From: JAYQUR01 sp038133505 | Lineage (GTDB): Bacteria; Pseudomonadota; Alphaproteobacteria; MPNO01; UBA830 | Length of the DNA stretch: 10,863 nucleotides | Direction: 5' to 3' | Assembly: GCA_038133505.1 (NCBI GenBank) | Contig: JAYPTI010000115.1 | Span: 1 to 10,863 of the forward strand | Shown here: positions 1-6,035 of the stretch, piece after piece | Numbering within the stretch: position 1 is the first letter of the stretch | How the letters are laid out: each line of letters begins with the position of its first letter | Translations under genes and position numbers: made by a program | The notes under the pieces: model-generated | Told to the model about the DNA's origin: nothing | Database searches by the model: none | What the model saw: the letters and a program-made list of their open reading frames with translations, nothing else

Positions 1-994
1 AGTAGGTCCAGCTGCCGTCGGATTTCTTGAGCGGCCGGTCGATGTCGTCGCCGAAGTCGGTCGAGCGGAACAGGTACTGCTCGCGCTCCTCCCAGTCGTC
101 GGGTTTCTGGCCCTTGGGCGGCTCGAGCGTTCCCCAGTAGACGAGGCCTTTTTCCTCGAGCTCGGCGACGACCGTGTCGATCATCTTCTCGTCGTGCAGC
201 GTGCGTTCGGAGCGGAAAAGCGCATGCTCGATGCCGAGCGCCGCGAGATCGTCGCGGATCAGGTCCATCATCGCGTCGATGGCGAAATCGCGGACGACCG
301 GCAGCCATTCGGCCTCGCCGGCGGCCATCCACCTGTCGCCATCCCTGTCGGCAAGCGCCTTGCCGACGTCCACGAGATAGTCGCCGGGATAAAGCCCTTC
401 GGGGATCTGTCCGATATCCTCGCCGAGCGCTTCGCGGTAGCGCAGATAGGCCGATCGCGCGAGCACGTCGACCTGAACGCCCGCGTCGTTGATGTAGTAT
501 TCGCGCGTCACCTCGAAGCCGGCCTTGCCGAGAAGCGCGGCCAGCACGTCGCCGATCACCGCCCCGCGGGCATGTCCGACATGCATCGGGCCTGTGGGGT
601 TGGCCGATACGTACTCCACGTTCACCGCCGCGCCCGCGCCGATATCGGTATCGCCGAACGCGATGCCGATCTTTAAGATTTCCGGGATGCACGCCTGCCA
701 GTAGGCTGGCGAGACGCGCAGATTGACGAAACCCGGCCCCGCGACGTCCACGGCATCGACGGTCGCGAGCGCGCGCAGCCGTTCGGAGACCGCTTCGGCG
801 ACGTCGCGCGGCTTCTTTCCTGCCGGTTTCGACAGGACCATCGCGACGTTGGTCGAGATATCGCCGTGGCTCGCGTCGCGCGGCGGTTCCACCGACACAC
901 GGTCGAGCGGCAGGTCCGCCGGCAGCGCGCCGTCGGCCACAAGGGCTTCAACCGCTGATTCAATTTCGTTACGGAACTCTTTGAAAACGTTCAT
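1..994 (-). CDS. argS: Arginyl-tRNA synthetase, N-terminal part (runs off the window)
   Basis: Class I aminoacyl-tRNA synthetase that charges tRNA-Arg with arginine in the cytoplasm. About 331 codons are present; the rest lies beyond the left edge. Residues 1 to ~110 look like the Arg-tRNA synthetase N-terminal domain, which recognises the tRNA. The class I HIGH signature appears as HVGH at residues 138-141, inside SANPTGPMHVGHARG, which is characteristic of ArgS. The last visible residues (LFRSTDFGDDIDRPLKKSDGSWTY) also match ArgS, in the catalytic domain before the KMSKS region. The ATG at 994 is preferred because it overlaps the dgt stop (ATGA) and has a GAAGAG purine stretch just upstream. 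Expression is probably coupled to dgt. The identification rests on motifs seen directly; the C-terminal anticodon-binding domain cannot be checked here. Confidence 0.96.
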   Translation of the reverse strand, partial: MNVFKEFRNEIESAVEALVADGALPADLPLDRVSVEPPRDASHGDISTNVAMVLSKPAGKKPRDVAEAVSERLRALATVDAVDVAGPGFVNLRVSPAYWQACIPEILKIGIAFGDTDIGAGAAVNVEYVSANPTGPMHVGHARGAVIGDVLAALLGKAGFEVTREYYINDAGVQVDVLARSAYLRYREALGEDIGQIPEGLYPGDYLVDVGKALADRDGDRWMAAGEAEWLPVVRDFAIDAMMDLIRDDLAALGIEHALFRSERTLHDEKMIDTVVAELEEKGLVYWGTLEPPKGQKPDDWEEREQYLFRSTDFGDDIDRPLKKSDGSWTY

Positions 995-2193
995 CTATTC
1001 TCTTCGTACAAATCATATAGCCGGCGATGCTCGTCGAGCGCGAAACGGTCCGTCATGCCGGCGATGTAATCCGCCACATGGCGCGCCCGCGCCGTCCTGT
1101 CGGCCTGTTCCGCTCCCGGCCGCCATTCCTGGGGAAGGCACTCGGGCTCGTCGACATAGATCGTAAACAGGTCGGCGACCACGCGCCGCGCCTTGCTGGT
1201 CATCCGGTTGACGCGATAGTGGCGATACATGCGCTCGAACAGGAATTCCTTCAAGGCCCTGTTTTCCGCGTCCAGCGTCTCGGAAAACCCGACGAGCGCC
1301 GAACCGTGAAGGCGAACCTCGTCCTCGTCACGGGGCCGCGCCTCCGACAGCCGCTTGTCCGTCTCCGCCAGGAGGTCGTTGACCATCACGTTGATCAGGC
1401 GGCGGCCGATCTCATGGAAAAGCCTCGATTTCTCGAGCTTCGGGTAGCGGTCCCTGACCTCTTTCAGGATCGGACCCACGATCGGAACATCGGCCAGTTC
1501 CGAGACGTCGAACAGCCCTGCCCGAAGCCCGTCGTCGACGTCGTGGGAGTGGTAGGCGATATCGTCCGACATTGCGGCGATCTGCGCCTCGATCCCGGGC
1601 CAGGTATGGAGCTCGAGGTCGTTGGGCCGGGCGTATTCCGCCAGTGCCCAGGGCAATCCGTCCAATCCGTCGCCCGCCGAAATCAGCGGGCCGTTATGCT
1701 TCGCGACGCCTTCGAGCGTCTCCCAGGTCAGGTTCAGACCGTCGAACTCGGCGTAACGGGCTTCCAGCGCCGTGACGATGCGCAGCGTCTGCCCGTTGTG
1801 GTCGAAGCCGCCGTAGGGCGCCATGACCTCGTTCAGGGATTCCTCGCCGGCATGACCGAATGGCGTGTGGCCGAGGTCGTGCGCCAGCGCCAGCGCCTCG
1901 GCCAGATCCTCGTCGACCGACAGAGACCGCGCCAGCGAGCGCGCGATCTGCGCGACTTCCAGGCTGTGGGTGAGCCGCGTGCGGTAGTAGTCGCCCTCGT
2001 GATAGACGAAGACCTGCGTCTTGTGCTTGAGCCGCCGGAACGCGCCGGAATGGATGATCCGGTCGCGGTCGCGCTGATAGACGGTGCGCGTCGGGCTCTC
2101 GGGTTCTGCGTGCAGCCGTCCTCGCGAACGGGCCGGGTCGCAGGCATAGGGCGCCCGCGGGTAAACCGGCGCGGAACCATCGGCGGCAGACAT
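991..2193 (-). CDS. dgt: dGTPase-like deoxynucleotide triphosphohydrolase (HD domain)
   Basis: 400-residue HD-superfamily protein of the Dgt-like type, which cleaves dNTPs to deoxynucleoside and tripolyphosphate and helps control dNTP pools. The metal-binding H...HD...D set is visible: His76 (RTRLTHSLEV), His105-Asp106 (ALAHDLGHTPFGHAGE) and Asp210/211 (SDDIAYHSHDVDD). The N-terminal signature RDRDRIIHSGAFRRLKHKTQVF (residues 41-62) is also typical. Length and motif order fit the shorter alphaproteobacterial dGTPase-like proteins rather than the ~500-residue enterobacterial Dgt, so strict dGTP preference is not assured. The start at 2193 gives an ordinary family N-terminus; a GGGGAGGGG purine tract lies about 12 nt upstream, rather far for a Shine-Dalgarno site. 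The stop codon overlaps the argS ATG, and the gene is divergent from the phosphodiesterase. Confidence 0.95.
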   Translation of the reverse strand: MSAADGSAPVYPRAPYACDPARSRGRLHAEPESPTRTVYQRDRDRIIHSGAFRRLKHKTQVFVYHEGDYYRTRLTHSLEVAQIARSLARSLSVDEDLAEALALAHDLGHTPFGHAGEESLNEVMAPYGGFDHNGQTLRIVTALEARYAEFDGLNLTWETLEGVAKHNGPLISAGDGLDGLPWALAEYARPNDLELHTWPGIEAQIAAMSDDIAYHSHDVDDGLRAGLFDVSELADVPIVGPILKEVRDRYPKLEKSRLFHEIGRRLINVMVNDLLAETDKRLSEARPRDEDEVRLHGSALVGFSETLDAENRALKEFLFERMYRHYRVNRMTSKARRVVADLFTIYVDEPECLPQEWRPGAEQADRTARARHVADYIAGMTDRFALDEHRRLYDLYEENR

Positions 2194-2217
2194 GCGCGGA
2201 AACTACCCCTCCCCTTG

Positions 2218-2238
2218 GCCTGCCGCAACGGAATCGCC
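2218..2238 (+). repeat. Direct repeat, copy 1, in the dgt/phosphodiesterase divergent region
   Basis: First of two near-identical segments: GCCTGCCG, one extra C, AACGGA, an extra A, then TCGCC. The second copy starts 43 bp further on, about four helical turns. The repeat lies in the 89-bp divergent intergenic region. It is seen directly in the sequence; a role as a regulator binding site is inference. Confidence 0.55.
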
Positions 2239-2256
2239 AATTATCCGCGATACAAT
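2239..2256. promoter_or_regulatory. AT-rich core of the divergent region with back-to-back -10-like boxes
   Basis: This short AT-rich island sits in otherwise GC-rich sequence between two divergent genes. On the plus strand TACAAT (2251-2256) is one mismatch from the sigma-70 -10 consensus and lies 26 nt before the phosphodiesterase ATG. On the minus strand GATAAT (2245 down to 2240) is also one mismatch from consensus, facing dgt. No good -35 hexamer is visible at the right distance for either, so the promoter calls are weak. If both are real they share the core and may be controlled together by whatever binds the flanking direct repeats. Confidence 0.3.
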
Positions 2257-2260
2257 CTTC

Positions 2261-2279
2261 GCCTGCCGAACGGAGCGCC
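2261..2279 (+). repeat. Direct repeat, copy 2, overlapping the phosphodiesterase ribosome binding site
   Basis: Second copy: GCCTGCCG, AACGGA, then GCGCC; it differs from copy 1 by two single-base gaps and one substitution. Its GGAG (2272-2275) serves as the Shine-Dalgarno sequence 7 nt before the ATG at 2283. A protein bound here would therefore lie just downstream of the plus-strand -10-like box. Confidence 0.55.
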
Positions 2280-2282
2280 CGC

Positions 2283-3140
2283 ATGAAGTTCATTCACCTG
2301 ACCGACCCTCATATCGTGCCGGAAGGCCAGACGCTCTACGGGCTCGACCCGGCAACGCGGCTCGCAGCCGCGATCGCCGACATCAATGCGCACCATTCGG
2401 ATGCCGCGCTCGCGGTCCTGACCGGCGACCTGACGGACAAGGGCGATGCCGCCTCCTACGCGCGATTCCGCCATATCCTGTCGGATCTTGCCATTCCCAG
2501 TCTCCTGCTTGCAGGAAACCACGACGACCGCGAAATGCTCTGCACGGCGTTCCCCGAAGTGCCGGCAACGCCGACGGGTTACGTCCAATATGTTCGCACC
2601 ACCGGGATCGGCCGCTTCGTTGCGATCGATACCGTCGATGCGGGCGCGTCGGCCGGCCATCTTTGCGCGGACCGCCTCGACTGGCTCCGTGCCGCGTTGG
2701 ACGACGCTAACGACGAGCCGGTATTCCTGTTCATGCACCACCCGCCGCTCGCCATCGGCATTCCCGACCTCGACGATTGCGGCCTCCGTAACGGGCAAGA
2801 TCTGGGCGCGGTTCTCCGGGGGCGAAAGAACATCCGTCACCTTTTCTTCGGCCACGTGCACCGGCCAGTCCACGGCGTCTGGCAAGGCATTCCGTTCTCC
2901 GCGCTGCCGTCGACGAACCACCAGAGCGCCCTCGCCCTCGACCGGCTCGGGGGTATTCTCGACAGCCACGAACCGCCCGCCTATTCGGTGGTTCTCGCAG
3001 AGGCAAACGGCGACGTCGTCGTCCATGGCTGCGGGTTTCTGGACGAAAGTCCACGGTTTTTCATCGGCGGACCCGATGCCGTCGCCGAATCCGTCCCTTT
3101 CGCCGATTTATTGACGCTTAACCCGACCCACCCTAAATAA
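2283..3140 (+). CDS. Metallophosphoesterase, GpdQ/CpdA-like class III phosphodiesterase
   Basis: 285-residue cytoplasmic calcineurin-type phosphodiesterase; there is no signal peptide. All the dinuclear metal-site motifs are present in order: Asp8-x-His10 (LTDPHI), Gly48-Asp49 (LTGDLTDKG), Gly78-Asn79-His80-Asp81, His152-His153 (FMHHPPL) and Gly190-His191-x-His193. The details (LYG near residue 19, GNHDD, AGASAGHL, FMHHPPLAIG) recall the glycerophosphodiesterase GpdQ and the class III cyclic-nucleotide phosphodiesterases such as CpdA. These enzymes are promiscuous, so the substrate (cAMP, glycerophosphodiesters or another phosphodiester) cannot be assigned from sequence. The start is supported by GGAG 7 nt upstream. 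It is divergent from dgt and ends 25 nt before the erpA-like gene, a position where related genomes often have erpA directly facing dgt. The last codons carry a possible promoter for the next gene. Confidence 0.88.
   Translation: MKFIHLTDPHIVPEGQTLYGLDPATRLAAAIADINAHHSDAALAVLTGDLTDKGDAASYARFRHILSDLAIPSLLLAGNHDDREMLCTAFPEVPATPTGYVQYVRTTGIGRFVAIDTVDAGASAGHLCADRLDWLRAALDDANDEPVFLFMHHPPLAIGIPDLDDCGLRNGQDLGAVLRGRKNIRHLFFGHVHRPVHGVWQGIPFSALPSTNHQSALALDRLGGILDSHEPPAYSVVLAEANGDVVVHGCGFLDESPRFFIGGPDAVAESVPFADLLTLNPTHPK
3111..3139 (+). promoter_or_regulatory. Candidate sigma-70-type promoter for the erpA-like gene
   Basis: TTGACG (3111-3116, five of six matches to the -35 consensus) is followed after exactly 17 bp by TAAATA (3134-3139), an AT-rich -10-like box with only about three consensus matches. 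It lies in the last ten codons of the phosphodiesterase gene, in the only AT-rich patch nearby. A start near 3146 would give a leader of about 20 nt ahead of the ATG at 3166. The -35 and the spacing are good, the -10 mediocre. Confidence 0.42.
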
Positions 3141-3165
3141 GGACCAGCAAGTCATAGGAAGTCCC

Positions 3166-3537
3166 ATGCCCGACGGTCAGATCGAAACGCCGCAAAACGA
3201 TGCGCAGAGCAACGTCACGATCAGCGATTCCGCGGTTCGCCGGCTCAAGGAGCTTGGCGCCGAACCGGAACACGCCGGCCTCTCGCTGCGCATCGCGGTG
3301 GGCGGCGGCGGCTGCTCGGGCTTTCAGTACAGCTTCACCTTCGACGACCAGGTCAACGACGACGACCGCGTGATCGAGAAGGACGGCGTGAGCGTCCTCA
3401 TCGACGAAATGTCATGGGATTATCTCGCCGGTTCCGAAATCGGCTTCAAGGAAGAGCTGATCGGCGCCTATTTCTCGATCGAGAATCCGAACGCGGCCTC
3501 GACCTGCGGCTGCGGCACTTCCTTCGCCATCGGCTGA
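3166..3537 (+). CDS. erpA: Iron-sulfur cluster insertion protein (ErpA/IscA, HesB family)
   Basis: 123-residue A-type carrier that receives Fe-S clusters and passes them to apo-enzymes. The three conserved cysteines are all present: Cys50 in GGGGCSGFQYSF, and Cys114 and Cys116 in STCGCGTSFAIG at the C-terminus. The HesB core runs from about residue 17 to 121; the first 16 residues (Gln/Asn-rich) are a non-conserved extension. ErpA is favoured over IscA or SufA because the gene stands outside any isc or suf cluster and because alphaproteobacteria commonly carry ErpA-annotated members beside dgt and xthA, but these paralogues are hard to separate by eye. AGGAAG (3156-3161) supports the start. 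A promoter candidate lies upstream in the preceding gene, so it may be expressed alone or with it. Possible clients in this window include the Fe-S enzyme IlvD (inference). Confidence 0.9.
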   Translation: MPDGQIETPQNDAQSNVTISDSAVRRLKELGAEPEHAGLSLRIAVGGGGCSGFQYSFTFDDQVNDDDRVIEKDGVSVLIDEMSWDYLAGSEIGFKEELIGAYFSIENPNAASTCGCGTSFAIG

Positions 3538-3625
3538 TCCCACTCGCGGCAGTTTTCTTGCGCGGCCGATCCGGCTACAAGAACCGGACGCCGATCCCGA
3601 CTTCTGACCTCGACCGGAACCGCCC

Positions 3626-4396
3626 GTGACGAAAATCGCCACCTGGAACGTCAACTCGATCCGCGCGCGCCTGCCGCGCGTTCTCGAATGGCTGGACGAG
3701 TTCAAGCCCGACGTCGCGCTTCTGCAGGAAATCAAGGCGACCGACGAGACGTTCCCCGCCCTCGAGATCGAGGATCGCGGCTACAACGTCGAGATTCACG
3801 GCCAGAAGAACTTCAACGGCGTGGCCATCCTGTCCAAGAGCCCGATCGAGGACGTGATCCGCGGCCTCCCCGGCAACGAGGACGACGACCAGGCGCGCTA
3901 CATCGAGGGCTTCACCTGCGGCTTGCGGGTCGCGTCGATCTATCTGCCGAACGGGAACCCCGCGCCGGGCGAAAAGTTCGATTACAAGCTGCGCTGGATG
4001 GATTGCCTCCACGACCACATGCAGAAGACGCTGGCGCTCGAAGAGGCGACCGTCTTCGGCGGCGACTACAACGTCATTCCGACCGAGGAGGACGTCTACG
4101 ACCCGTCCGCCTGGGAAGACGACGCGCTTTTCCGGCTCGAGAGCCGCAACCGCTTCCGCCGCCTGCTCTATCTGGGCCTGACGGACGCCTACCGGGTCAT
4201 CCATAGCGAGCCGCACAAATACAGTTTCTGGGACTATCAGGGCGGCGCCTGGCAGAAGGATTTCGGCATCCGCATCGATCACCTGCTGCTGTCGCCGCAG
4301 GCCGTCGACCGGCTGCAAGACTGCGACATCGACCGCGGTCCGCGCGGCAAGGAAAAGGCGTCGGACCACACGCCGGTCTGGTGCGAGATAGAATAG
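3626..4396 (+). CDS. xthA: Exodeoxyribonuclease III (AP endonuclease family)
   Basis: 256-residue enzyme of the exonuclease III branch of the endonuclease/exonuclease/phosphatase superfamily, acting in base-excision repair at abasic sites and on 3' blocked ends. Active-site residues are visible: Asn8 and Asn10 (TWNVNSIRAR), Glu35 (LLQEIKA, metal ligand), Asp147 and Asn149 (GGDYNVIP), and Asp247-His248 in the C-terminal SDHTPV. RIDHLLLS in the C-terminal third is also typical. Length is normal (E. coli XthA is 268). The start is GTG at 3626, chosen because MTKIATWNVNS matches the family N-terminus exactly and no in-frame ATG precedes it; the ribosome site is weak (GGAA, 7 nt upstream). It follows erpA by 88 bp and the next small gene begins 2 nt after its stop. 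Confidence 0.95.
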   Translation: MTKIATWNVNSIRARLPRVLEWLDEFKPDVALLQEIKATDETFPALEIEDRGYNVEIHGQKNFNGVAILSKSPIEDVIRGLPGNEDDDQARYIEGFTCGLRVASIYLPNGNPAPGEKFDYKLRWMDCLHDHMQKTLALEEATVFGGDYNVIPTEEDVYDPSAWEDDALFRLESRNRFRRLLYLGLTDAYRVIHSEPHKYSFWDYQGGAWQKDFGIRIDHLLLSPQAVDRLQDCDIDRGPRGKEKASDHTPVWCEIE

Positions 4397-4398
4397 CG

Positions 4399-4596
4399 AT
4401 GCCGCCTATCGCCCGCGAAATTCTCCGGTACGTCACGATCGGTCTCGCCTTCGGCCTGATCTGGGCGTCGATGCAGTACGCCAACGGCCAGATCCGCGAC
4501 GTGACGACGCTCGCCGGCCCGATCATCGTTTTCGGCCTCGCCGGGCTGGCGATGTGGGGACTGCGGCGCGCGGTTGTCGCGCTCAGGAAACGCTAG
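4399..4596 (+). CDS. Small two-helix membrane protein of unknown function
   Basis: 65-residue protein I do not recognise. Two hydrophobic segments are clear, residues ~11-26 and ~38-54, joined by a polar loop (NGQIRDVTT), with a basic C-terminus (RRAVVALRKR) expected to stay in the cytoplasm by the positive-inside rule. The ATG at 4399 lies 2 nt after the xthA stop, so translation is probably coupled; a GTG at 4381 inside xthA would add six residues (MRDRIA). No strong Shine-Dalgarno is visible for either. The stop shares the tetramer CTAG with the stop of the convergent symporter gene. It is likely real: there is a sensible membrane topology, no competing gene on the other strand, and the frame fills the gap exactly. 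No function is suggested beyond membrane location. Confidence 0.7.
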   Translation: MPPIAREILRYVTIGLAFGLIWASMQYANGQIRDVTTLAGPIIVFGLAGLAMWGLRRAVVALRKR

Positions 4597-5939
4597 GCCG
4601 GCGTCGCCGCCTCCGCTTCCTCCTTCACGCCGTCGAATCCAGACGAAATGACGGTCGTTGCGACCAGATCGCCGGCAACGTTGACGACCGTCCTGCACAT
4701 GTCGAGCAGCCGGTCGACGCCGATGATCAGCGCGATCCCTGCCGCCGGTATCCCGACGGATTCGAGGATGCTCGCCAGGATCACGATGCCGACTCCGGGC
4801 GTGCCGGGCGAACCGATGGCCGCGCCGACCGCCATCACCACGATCAGCACCATGCCCGGCGTCCCGATCTCGATGCCGAACGCCTGTGCGAGGAACAGCG
4901 CCGCGACCGCCTGATAGAGGGCGGTACCGCCCATGTTGATCGTCGTGCCGAGCGGGATCACAAAGCGCGAGACGGCGGGCGGCGCGCCCAGTTTCGTCTC
5001 CGCGATCTGCAGCGACAGCGGCATGACCGCCGCGCTGCTCGACGTCGAGAAGGCCAGCAGCAGCGCCTCGCGCGTGTCCGCGAGAAAGCGTCCCGGCGAG
5101 CGGCGGCCGAGCACCGCGACGATAATCAGGTAGATCGCCAGCAGGGCGATCAGCCCCGCGATCACCGTGCCCATATAGGCCGCCATGCCGGCGATCGCCT
5201 TGAGCCCGATCCGCGCGGAGATATCGGCCATCAGGCCGAAGACCGCGACAGGCGCGAACCGCAGCACCCATTTGACGATCACCATGCAGACCGCCTGCAG
5301 ACCGCCCAGCAGGTCGAGGATCGGTTTGCCTTGTTCCGTGGGCAGCGCCAGCAGCGCGACGCCGAGGATCGCCGAGCCGATGACGATATGCAGCATCGCG
5401 CCCTGAACGAGCGATGTAAGAAGATTCGTCGGCACCAGCGCGACGATACGGCCGGGCATGTCCGCCAGCGGCGGCGCCCCCGCCGGGACGGCCGCCGTCG
5501 CCGACGCCGGGATCGATGCAAGCTGTCCGGGGTCGATGACGCTGCCCGGCACGATCAGCAGCGCGCACACGAGGCCGACGATGACGGCAATTACCGTCGT
5601 TGCCAGGAAGAACAATACGGTGCGGACGCCGATTGACCCGACCACGTCGGGGTTCTCGCCCGCCGCGATTCCGCGGATGACCGAGGCCAGAACGAGCGGA
5701 ATGACGACGAGCTTGATCGCGGCGAGGAACGCCTGGCCCGGCAGCGCCAGCCAGCTCGCCAGCAGCGTGCTCGTCCGCTCGGAGACGTAGCCCGAAGACG
5801 GCGCCATCAGCAGGCCGACGGCGACACCCAACGCCATGCCGACGAGCACCTGCAGCCACAGGCGCTCGCGCAGGAGCGCCCTCACCTCGCCCACGCGGGT
5901 GATCAGCGACCGTTCTATCGAGGGTATTGCATCCGCCAT
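4593..5939 (-). CDS. Dicarboxylate/amino acid:cation symporter (SLC1/DAACS family)
   Basis: 448-residue inner-membrane transporter of the glutamate/dicarboxylate:Na+ (or H+) family, with the usual alternating hydrophobic segments and two re-entrant loop motifs. Visible landmarks: the serine-rich HP1 tip STSSS at 298-302; TM7 INMGGT at 334-339; GSPGTPGVGIV in HP2; and the TM8 binding-site residues Asp413, Arg416, Thr417, Asn420 and Asp424 in LDMCRTVVNVAGD. The Arg/Asp pair matches acidic-amino-acid carriers such as GltPh rather than DctA, so glutamate/aspartate-like substrates are favoured, not proven. The family's NMDGT reads NMGGT here, losing a residue that is a sodium ligand in GltPh. The ATG at 5939 is chosen over an in-frame GTG at 5954 because it has GGGGA five nt upstream. 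That ribosome site lies in a strong hairpin. It is downstream of ilvD, same strand. Confidence 0.92.
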   Translation of the reverse strand: MADAIPSIERSLITRVGEVRALLRERLWLQVLVGMALGVAVGLLMAPSSGYVSERTSTLLASWLALPGQAFLAAIKLVVIPLVLASVIRGIAAGENPDVVGSIGVRTVLFFLATTVIAVIVGLVCALLIVPGSVIDPGQLASIPASATAAVPAGAPPLADMPGRIVALVPTNLLTSLVQGAMLHIVIGSAILGVALLALPTEQGKPILDLLGGLQAVCMVIVKWVLRFAPVAVFGLMADISARIGLKAIAGMAAYMGTVIAGLIALLAIYLIIVAVLGRRSPGRFLADTREALLLAFSTSSSAAVMPLSLQIAETKLGAPPAVSRFVIPLGTTINMGGTALYQAVAALFLAQAFGIEIGTPGMVLIVVMAVGAAIGSPGTPGVGIVILASILESVGIPAAGIALIIGVDRLLDMCRTVVNVAGDLVATTVISSGFDGVKEEAEAATPA

Positions 5940-5943
5940 GAAA

Positions 5944-5983
5944 ATCCCCGGCACGTCGATTTCGCAATCAACCTGCCGGGGAT
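5944..5983 (-). promoter_or_regulatory. 40-nt hairpin with GNRA loop covering the symporter ribosome binding site
   Basis: Read on the minus strand the segment folds as ATCCCCGGCA, G, GTTGATT, loop GCGA, AATCGAC, G, TGCCGGGGAT. The outer arms pair over 10 bp perfectly, one G-G mismatch follows, and the inner arms pair over 7 bp (one G-U wobble), closed by a GCGA tetraloop. The 3' arm contains the GGGGA Shine-Dalgarno of the symporter, and the stem ends four nt before its ATG. The stem runs into TTTTC, so it also resembles an intrinsic terminator for ilvD. Either role (terminator/attenuator, or ribosome-site sequestration in read-through mRNA) is inference; the pairing is seen directly. Confidence 0.72.
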
Positions 5984-6010
5984 AGTGAGACCCGCCTTGA
6001 CGTCGATCAA
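5982..6010 (-). promoter_or_regulatory. Candidate promoter for the symporter gene
   Basis: On the minus strand TTGATC (6010 to 6005) is followed after 17 bp by CACTAT (5987 to 5982); both are partial matches to the sigma-70 hexamers. The predicted start, near 5975, would fall inside the 5' arm of the hairpin, so such a transcript would lack most of that arm and could not form the full stem. Weak by sequence, but the position is suggestive. Confidence 0.28.
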
Positions 6011-6035
6011 CCCGACGCAGGCGTATCTGTCGGGA

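Noticed and set aside
1027..2286. 419-residue open frame antisense to dgt
   Set aside because: Composition (Arg/Val/Asp-rich, no motifs) is that of a shadow, and dgt on the other strand has a complete HD motif set.
3553..3581. Promoter for xthA around TTTTCT and TACAAG
   Set aside because: The -10-like TACAAG has no acceptable -35 at 16-18 bp; TTGCGC is only 12 bp away. An xthA promoter in the 88-bp gap is possible but not supported.
4568..4582. GCGCG/CGCGC hairpin near the end of the small membrane gene as a terminator
   Set aside because: 5-bp stem inside coding sequence, no following T-run; expected often in sequence this GC-rich.
4554..5636. 360-residue plus-strand frame antisense to the symporter
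   Set aside because: Almost entirely Arg, Asp, Gln and Ala; a typical GC-rich shadow with no fold-like pattern.
6011..6034. CCCGAC/GTCGGG inverted repeat just downstream of ilvD as a terminator
   Set aside because: Only 6 bp with a 12-nt loop and no uridine tract; the hairpin at 5944-5983 is far stronger and may do the job instead.
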